NCBI GenBank assembly: GCA_015478945.1
Contig: JABUQX010088576.1
Span: 1-17,500, forward strand
Reading direction: 5' to 3'
From: Trachelipus rathkii
Taxonomy: Eukaryota > Arthropoda > Malacostraca > Isopoda > Trachelipodidae
DNA: 17,500 bases
The notes under the pieces are model-generated. The model saw only the letters and a list, made by a program, of their open reading frames with translations, was not told the DNA's origin and made no database searches. The position numbers and the translations under genes are program-made. Shown in pieces: positions 12,101 through 17,500 of the stretch. Each line of letters starts with the position of its first letter. Positions within the stretch are counted from its first letter, which is position 1.

Positions 12101-14049
12101 TGTTTTACTCATCTTATAATCGACCATTCGGACCCATATATAATATGCTTATTACTCATCTCTTTGTTTGATCCGCCCACCTCAAACTCTTGAAAGACGC
12201 AGAAGGCATCAAACACTGAAAAGATTAGTATGGGACCGCACGAGAGCCAAATACTTTGGATTTGTAGATAAAACTCTTTGACACTTACCTCTTTGGAGAT
12301 GAACGGTGAGTGATTGGCTTTGGCTTCAGCTGAGAAGGCGTATAGAGAAAAATACGGGGTCACTGGTAGGAATCGACATATCCTGCGGTGTAACATTCTT
12401 ATTATTCGAATCAACCATTTAGCGTAAGACCAATACTACTAGAAACGAGGCAAAGGGTCCCGAAGCTTCTCAGGAGAGAGACACACAGACTTAACATCGA
12501 TCCTCCTTTCTTAGGTCCTCTCGTTGAAAGACCCCAAAAATCTGCTTCTGGCAATACACAGATATTTTATCCATTTTGGTAATAGGATGCAGTAGACCGG
12601 GTATTATTCTCTCGTCTCGTCATAGTAAAGGATCAGGACGGGATTTTATCTTCATGATCGCCAACATTACAATATCTTCGGATGAATGTTGAAAGAACCC
12701 GTTACATTTTTTATAGAATACAGAATAACCATGAGATGATATAAATAGTATCCTAGAAATGCAGGTGTGCACGACTCACTACAATGATTCTCCGCTTGTG
12801 TCATAAGTGGTCCTTCTCGCTATCAGATCCACATTGACAATGTTATTTTGTGTCTACTCGCAATACAGAAAACAATATATAGATTCGGTCTGAAAACTAG
12901 AGAGGGATCAGGAACAGAGAAAAAAACTTATTCTTCAAAACTGAAGGCAAACATTATGTAGAATTGTCAGGACGACCAGATAAATCGCGACAATCAAGAT
13001 AATCTATTTCTTCTAAATAGAGCAAGGTGGCACAATGTTCTTACCTTTCAGATGGATAGCTACAAATGCTTAGGCTCCTATCTCTTAGTGACAGTCCACC
13101 ATAATGAGACCGTGGAGTCTGGTAGTTCTCAAAGCTATGAAGAAAATAACAGTTATCTGGGCGCGACAAACCACAATGAGCACCAAGCTGTGTGCTAGGC
13201 GTCACAAAGAGAATTCTTCAATATGACAACGTGCTTTCTTGCATTCATCGTATATTGACTCATAGGGAATACGATTTATTCCTAAGAGAACAGCTAGCTC
13301 ATAGTTCAATCAGAGAGGCGCAGAGGACAAGATTCGGGCGCCCATTCAATATCACCTCAAAACCATAATAACTCCAAGTCATACCCCACCGCTGAAAAAA
13401 GAACTGCGAAGCCAAAGTACCCAAAAACTTACTGACGGCCTTATGCCTCAGTGGAAGGTTTATTGTAGTCGGGTAAGGCACACTTCATCATCCCGATTTC
13501 GATTGGTCTCTTCTATCCCTGTCATTACTTTCCATGAGGCATAACGAACGTCCCACGAAATAAAAACTGGAGAATAATACTATTGCAAAGGAGGGATACA
13601 ACATCAATCTCTTTTCGTACTACCCTCCGCAGACTTCATCAATGTTATGCTGCTCTTTTTTGGATATAAACCAAACATTAAAATGAGAGGTACTGATATG
13701 GTAATTAGCCAGTATCATCTCACATTATCTAATAGAAGACTTTACCTTTGCCATGTCCTGGTGAGGAATCGTCATCCACAAGATTAAACATCTGAGATGG
13801 ACATGCTGTTACCTCGGCGCATACCTGATGAAGCAAGAGATGTTTTCCTGGTTACTATCTCTTTCAAATTAATAGCCTCATTTGGAGGGGACATCGAGGG
13901 GTTAATTATAAGTGTCCAGCGGAAGATTTGGTGGAAGGTCAAAGCCACCCCTTTCATACGAGAGATGGCCTGGAAAGAAATGTTTTTAAGTAACGGTCCT
14001 CAGAAGAATGTTAAAGCAGAAAATTGTTCAACATATAAAGATCTTTTTC
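12101..14049 (+). pseudogene. Left-arm RT N-terminal region, scrambled
   Basis: The clearest block, 13340-13391, matches 14665-14611 on the opposite strand with two base changes and a few one-base gaps; there the right arm encodes the stretch before the IPHRPVIK motif of RT. Flanking blocks match more loosely: a CAGAGAGGCGCAGAGGA block near 13313 and GGTGAGGAATCG at 13762-13773. From 12101 to about 13130 similarity is weak and discontinuous. The frame at 13797-14072 and the antisense frames at 12109-12414 and 13299-13481 fall inside this arm and are not independent genes. Confidence 0.55.
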
Positions 14050-14067
14050 TTATCATGCGGATGATAA
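14050..14067. repeat. Centre of the palindrome, 7-bp stem and 4-base loop
   Basis: TTATCAT (14050-14056) and ATGATAA (14061-14067) are exact reverse complements around GCGG. Anchor extrapolation from both arms converges here: paired-coordinate sums approach twice 14058. Pairing of the adjacent 200-300 bases on each side is only moderate. An essentially spacerless centre is typical of fold-back molecules. Confidence 0.6.
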
Positions 14068-14367
14068 ATTGACATTAACACAAGATTCAAGATATTAGTC
14101 GTGATACTGATCAGCATTGTTATATGGGCAGTGAAGTGACTGCCTATATTTATATACGAAGATGCTTATAAATGCAGATCTTTTACTGCCAAGTCATCTC
14201 CAAATGATTTGCTGAGGTATCAGTTGGTTAGTATACTTCTGAATCTTATTTAGATTCATGTTATCTCAAGCCACCTAGAAATCTTACAGGCGAGAATATA
14301 TTCTCTTTATCTATTGTCTCTCCTAACAATAGAAAACAACTAATCTAACAATACTTATTCGATCCTC
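14061..14367 (-). pseudogene. Degenerate RT continuation of the right-arm element
   Basis: Just past the end of the readable RT frame, DNA resembling the BEL/Pao RT core continues out of frame. Near 14425-14340 the minus strand holds words that fit the family's LADISKAF-like first catalytic block and the following EDRNKYC-like block, split by several frame changes. Farther left, to 14061, I cannot align RT motifs and I do not see a YVDD box. The loss of frame is abrupt compared with the good reading frames to the right. Confidence 0.5.
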
Positions 14368-15099
14368 CTAACCATGTATATAAGATAGAGACGTATCTGC
14401 TACGGAAGCTTTATGGAAATAATTGCCAAATACAAACATATTTGTTAGGTCTCTAAAAAAGAAATGAGAAGGCGGCAAAGAGAGAAGTTCAAAAGAATCG
14501 ACTCCATGATATGAGGCTTGATTTAAAGATGGAGACCCACCCACTCTTAAACTACAGTTGAAGACTGGGCGCAGTTTTGTTGTAACTTGCTCAGCAGTCT
14601 TTATTACAGGGCGGTGGGGTATGAACTTGAAGTTATTATAGTTTTGAGGTGATACTTGAATGGGCTCAATTATCCCCTCCCTCTGGTACTGTTTGAAAAC
14701 ATCCCCATATGCAGAAGAGAGACCCTGTCTTTCCAGACGTTTTTTAACTCCACGCAATGTAGCTAAGGCTACATGATAATTAGAAGGCACTTCATTGAGA
14801 ATATTTTCATACCAGGGCAACTCTACATGATATTTTCCATCTCTAAACTCGATTGTCTGATAGAATTTTTGAATGAACACTTCGTCGATAGAGCCCTGAT
14901 CTGCTGTTTCATTTATACCTAATGATTCGAGGCTGTAGATGTTTTCTAGGCCCAAATCGACATCTACATGATTATGTGTATGCAGAAGAGGGTCAAAATA
15001 AGATGCAGAAGGATCGATGATGGTGTTCACTAAGCTTTCGGGAACCTTTGCTGTTGTCAGTTTAGAAATGGACGAAGTAAGTGTTCTACTATCCTCCTG
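14368..15099 (-). pseudogene. BEL/Pao pol: N-terminal RT segment, truncated
   Basis: An open frame of about 243 codons follows the TGA at 15100-15102 in the same frame as the protease segment, so pol was one polyprotein interrupted by a single stop. Counting from the GTG at 15030, residues 34-75 carry the LESLGI and VELPWYENIL region typical just before BEL/Pao RT. Residues 136-160 carry FKFIPHRPVIK and TTKLRPVFNCS, and 166-170 carry SPSLN, all standard RT fingers motifs that would contribute to copying element RNA into cDNA. The frame is lost after about residue 195, before the first catalytic aspartate block, so the protein cannot be active. RNase H and integrase are absent. Assignment to BEL/Pao is firm from motif order and from the DUF1758-type protease upstream. 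Confidence 0.88.
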
Positions 15100-16287
15100 T
15101 CACGATCTCCCTTGAGGAGAGGTTTCAAAATCAGATTGCTCCTCTCCATAAATAACCAATCTCTGTGAGGGGGTCAAAAACGATTTGGCTGGGCCAAATG
15201 GAACAAACCCATGGCAGGTTTCAATGGCTCTACCTTTCAAGCACTCTATGATTTTGAAGTGCTTCATTGAAGAGATGACATCAATTCCAATTAAACCATC
15301 CACATTTGAAACGCTACTTCCGTGTTTACCTACATAAAAACGGTCTGCAACATTATATCCGCTATATGAAACATTATTGATAGCACCCATGAGTCCCTTC
15401 ACTGTGAAGCTAACATCAAGACTAGGATCTATTAAAACTGATTTTTTTATGAAATTTGAACAACAGATGTTCATATCGAGGTTGACTGTACGAAATGACC
15501 TAACCTGCTCTCCCAAAAATGTCTTAATGGAACTGGTGTGCACAGGCAGAGAATCCACATCTATTTCCAATTTATTTAAAATACAGCTATTGAAAAAACT
15601 TAGCTGCGAACCAAAATCCAATAACACTCTTGCAGTTACAATTTTATTCCCTCTTTTTATTTTAAGGGATATTGTAGGAAGAATTTGGCCAGATGAAGTG
15701 TTACCTGTATTTATACAGATATTGCTTGAACCAGCATCTTCATCATCAAGAACTTGAGGCGCTGAAGAAGTAGATGGCTGACTTGTGGAGACATCTGCAC
15801 GATCTCTTTTTGCTTTATTTTTTGCATTTGAAGAACAAAGAGGAGTTATGTGAGCACCACTCTTGCATGTGCCACAAGGACGACTAAGGCCAAATCTTTT
15901 TGCAGGGCATTTGGAAGATACATGTTTCTTGCTGGAACAGCTTGCACACATTCCCAGTTCTATGCAGCGCTCCCTTCGTAAGCTACCTGTTGGATAAACT
16001 TCACAACTACTCATCGGGTGTTTTCCATTACAAAGTTTGCATTCCATAAATGATGAAGTAGAAGAAGGAACACCACCTCCTGAAGAAGTGGAAGCAGAAG
16101 AATCTTTTGGAATAGTAACTTTAGACTCTTTAGACTTTTTTACACTTGTAGTGTTGAAGGAAGAAGTTCTTCTCTCTTTATATGAAGACTTCTGTTGTGA
16201 AAGGGCACTTTTATTCTTCTCTTTGGCACCACCAGCAGTTCTATTTCCTGTCCTTTCTAGGGACTTCAAAATGCATATAGTTACTCA
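15100..16287 (-). pseudogene. BEL/Pao zinc knuckles and aspartic protease
   Basis: The frame is open from just after a TGA near 16288 down to the TGA at 15100-15102. No ATG is needed because this is the interior of a polyprotein; numbering below is from the TTG at 16269. A Ser/Lys-rich linker (residues 1-75) leads to three CCHC knuckles: C77-C80-H84-C89, C108-C111-H116-C121 and C132-C135-H140-C145, which in this family bind element RNA. After an acidic Ser-rich spacer comes a DUF1758-like retropepsin domain (about 195-345) with VLLDFGSQLSFF at 215-226 and GLIGIDVISS at 325-334. Its active-site triplet reads DFG where D-S/T-G is expected, so the protease is probably dead. The segment is +1 relative to gag and is followed in frame by the RT segment. 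Confidence 0.9.
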
Positions 16288-17116
16288 AAATCAAATTGAT
16301 GGAAGGATATTCAATCTGGGTTTTTAGTTTGAGTTCACGCAGGAATATAGGAGGAAGCTTGTCAGTCACTAAGTGACTAACAAGACGGTTTCCTGCTGTT
16401 CCCTCCTCCAGGAAGTCCAAATCGAACTCCTTCAGTTCATGTAAGTTTGCACGAACTTCTGACACAAAGAACCGAGTAGCCTCTAAATTCTTATTATCCA
16501 AAACTGGTGCTGAATCAATCTTGTGAAGAATAGTGTCCACTAGAAAAGGCACATCCAGATACACCTCCTTCAGGATTTTGATAGCCACAGAATAGTTCTC
16601 ATCAACATTAGTTAAGTGTTGAACATCCTTCAAAGCAAAATTTTGAAGATGACTTTTCAAATACTGTAGTTTGGCTGCGTCAGAAAGGTCCTTCCTACAG
16701 CCGTATACATTTTCAAAGGACAGGAGAAAAGATCTGAACGAATGCTTATCATCTCCACCAGAAAAGTTTTGACACTTAAGAGCTGGAATTTTAAGTTCTT
16801 GTTGTGGCTTAAAATTCTTCAATATAGAATGTAATTCTTTTCGTGAGACCGAATCACCCTCCTGCGAAGAAGCGGACTTGTGGGACGAAACGTTGGCAGT
16901 CGGTCTGATTCCATGAATTATCCTCTGCAATTGTAGATGATAATGAGAAGATTTTATAACTTCCTCATTTAAGAATGTAGCATCATGTTTCACGAGATCA
17001 GACTCGCAGATCTTTGCTTCAATTTCATTATCATACTGTCTCACCTCCTCCAGACGAAGATTTACTTCACAAAATACGCTTCTAGCAGGGATGACTGGAA
17101 TCTTTAGAAGATGCAT
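16241..17116 (-). pseudogene. BEL/Pao gag, DUF1759-like capsid part
   Basis: 291 codons from the ATG at 17116, which is probably internal: the true start lies upstream and is not in frame here. An N-terminal helical stretch (residues 15-70) is followed by LKIPALKCQNFSGGDDKHSFRS at about 108-129, the typical DUF1759 opening (P-x-L-x-x-x-x-F-x-G-x3-x-W/F-x-x-F). It continues through SDAAKLQYLKSHLQ (145-158) and ends with LVSHLVTDKLPPIF (245-258). Proteins with this domain form the structural gag of Pao/BEL elements. The frame ends at TAG 16241-16243. The knuckle segment overlaps it by about 45 bases in the +1 frame, so one base has been lost or two gained near 16260-16285. The left arm repeats this gene on the plus strand. 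Confidence 0.88.
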
Positions 17117-17149
17117 CTGAGAAGGGTTTAAGTCGGAGAGAGCGGAACA

Positions 17150-17500
17150 GATGGGACGTCATCAAGATATACGCAGAAGGGCAGTTGAGCACACCAGCTA
17201 TTCGCCTAGCGTAGAGTAAGACTGTTTTTGATATCCGAATATGGAGAATGGTGTCTTCGCAAGCGTTTATAAGGCTCGGAGCAGAAGATACGCCTGCTAA
17301 GTCATTTTTACGAGAATAAGGAAAGAAGGAAAATTGATTTATAGAAAGAGCAGTGAATAGATAGGAATAGCGCAAAGAGTTTTTACAAACGCAGACCTAT
17401 TATTTTATTTAAAAGCTTGTTTCGTATATATAGCACGCAAACACACTGCGTACGCCTTTTCCAAGTTTACAAATCAAATATATATACGCATATATTTAGT
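17150..17500 (-). other. Probable 5' LTR/leader of the right-arm element
   Basis: It lies directly upstream of gag on the minus strand and is shared with the left arm at 7950-8450. It holds a TATATATA-type box at about 17425-17433 followed by AATAAA at about 17404-17409 on the minus strand, an arrangement compatible with LTR promoter and polyadenylation signals. The window ends inside it, so the outer boundary, terminal TG and target-site duplication are not visible. A 97-codon minus-strand frame (17082-17375) runs out of frame with gag and is not supported as a protein. Confidence 0.4.
17424..17434 (-). promoter_or_regulatory. TATA-like box in the putative LTR
   Basis: The minus strand reads GCTATATATACG here, about 310 bases upstream of the first gag ATG. 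The corresponding left-arm position near 8064 reads GGCTATAATTAACG. Promoter function is inferred from position and composition only. Confidence 0.25.

Larger units (their letters stand above)
7950..17500. repeat. Giant imperfect inverted repeat (BEL/Pao palindrome)
   Basis: The plus strand of the left arm matches the minus strand of the right arm in the same order throughout. Anchor pairs are 8620-8697 with 17110-17033, 8918-8954 with 16897-16863, 9341-9366 with 16630-16606, 9754-9830 with 16402-16331, 11945-12010 with about 15315-15257, 13340-13391 with 14665-14611, and about 13758 with about 14365. The sum of paired coordinates climbs steadily from about 25730 to about 28117, so the left arm carries net extra sequence: about 5.4 kb against 3.05 kb for the same span. 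The arms meet at the hairpin at 14050-14067. In the best patches the differences are nearly all short indels. Either a fold-back long-read artefact or a genuine inverted duplication could produce this. Confidence 0.85.

Noticed and set aside
12310..12390. Plus-strand ASAEKAY-like RNase H motif
   Set aside because: Collinear anchors place this point before RT, so RNase H cannot be here. It is a chance match.
12109..12414. Minus-strand frame resembling a BEL/Pao integrase core (GGSNKEM-like and W-x-G-x-F-like words)
   Set aside because: It lies antisense inside the left arm, whose plus strand aligns collinearly with the right-arm pol. The resemblance is short and was found by motif fishing.
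13299..13481. Minus-strand frame resembling integrase (VILNGRP) or RNase H
   Set aside because: The plus strand at 13340-13391 matches the right-arm RT at 14665-14611 base for base apart from a few gaps, so the minus frame is antisense.
7950..14049. A second, independent full-length BEL/Pao insertion on the plus strand
   Set aside because: Anchors stop at the same RT position as the palindrome centre, and the differences are mainly indels. I treat it as the other arm of a palindrome.
15377..16327. Plus-strand frames at 15377-15757 and 16037-16327
   Set aside because: They are antisense shadows of the minus-strand knuckle and protease frame.

Overview
The window looks like repeat-rich, low-GC DNA from an invertebrate animal. 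Long AAT, AG, CA/CG and TA microsatellites sit beside remnants of a Penelope-like element (PLE) and of a BEL/Pao LTR retrotransposon. A crustacean, for instance a decapod, would fit this mix, but nothing here is diagnostic of the taxon. I see no intact host gene, tRNA, rRNA or CRISPR array. All recognisable coding sequence belongs to retroelements and all of it is interrupted.

Layout. 1-1800 is a microsatellite field. 2310-3345 (minus strand) is a broken PLE with reverse transcriptase (RT) motifs and the remains of a GIY-YIG endonuclease. 3395-3672 is a degenerate minisatellite based on an AACCCTAATTTTTTGG-like unit. 3673-7949 is AT-rich sequence in which I recognise no gene.

The region from about 7950 to the right edge is one giant imperfect palindrome centred near 14.06 kb. 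The right arm (minus strand) carries the better BEL/Pao copy. Reading leftward from the right edge it has a probable LTR or leader, gag (DUF1759-like), three CCHC zinc knuckles, a DUF1758-like aspartic protease and the N-terminal part of RT. In an intact element these would be one polyprotein that packages, processes and copies the element RNA. Here one frameshift, one TGA and a ruined RT break it. The left arm (plus strand) repeats the same order, but in scrambled form.

The main discovery-type observation is how the two arms differ. In the best patches they differ almost only by one- or two-base insertions and deletions, with few substitutions. They meet at a hairpin with a 4-base loop, and collinear anchors run the whole length. 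This suggests a fold-back (hairpin) long-read chimera that was never polished, rather than two ancient insertions. A real inverted duplication remains possible. The left arm is about 1.8 times as long as the right, which neither explanation covers simply. I found no convincing new biological system.
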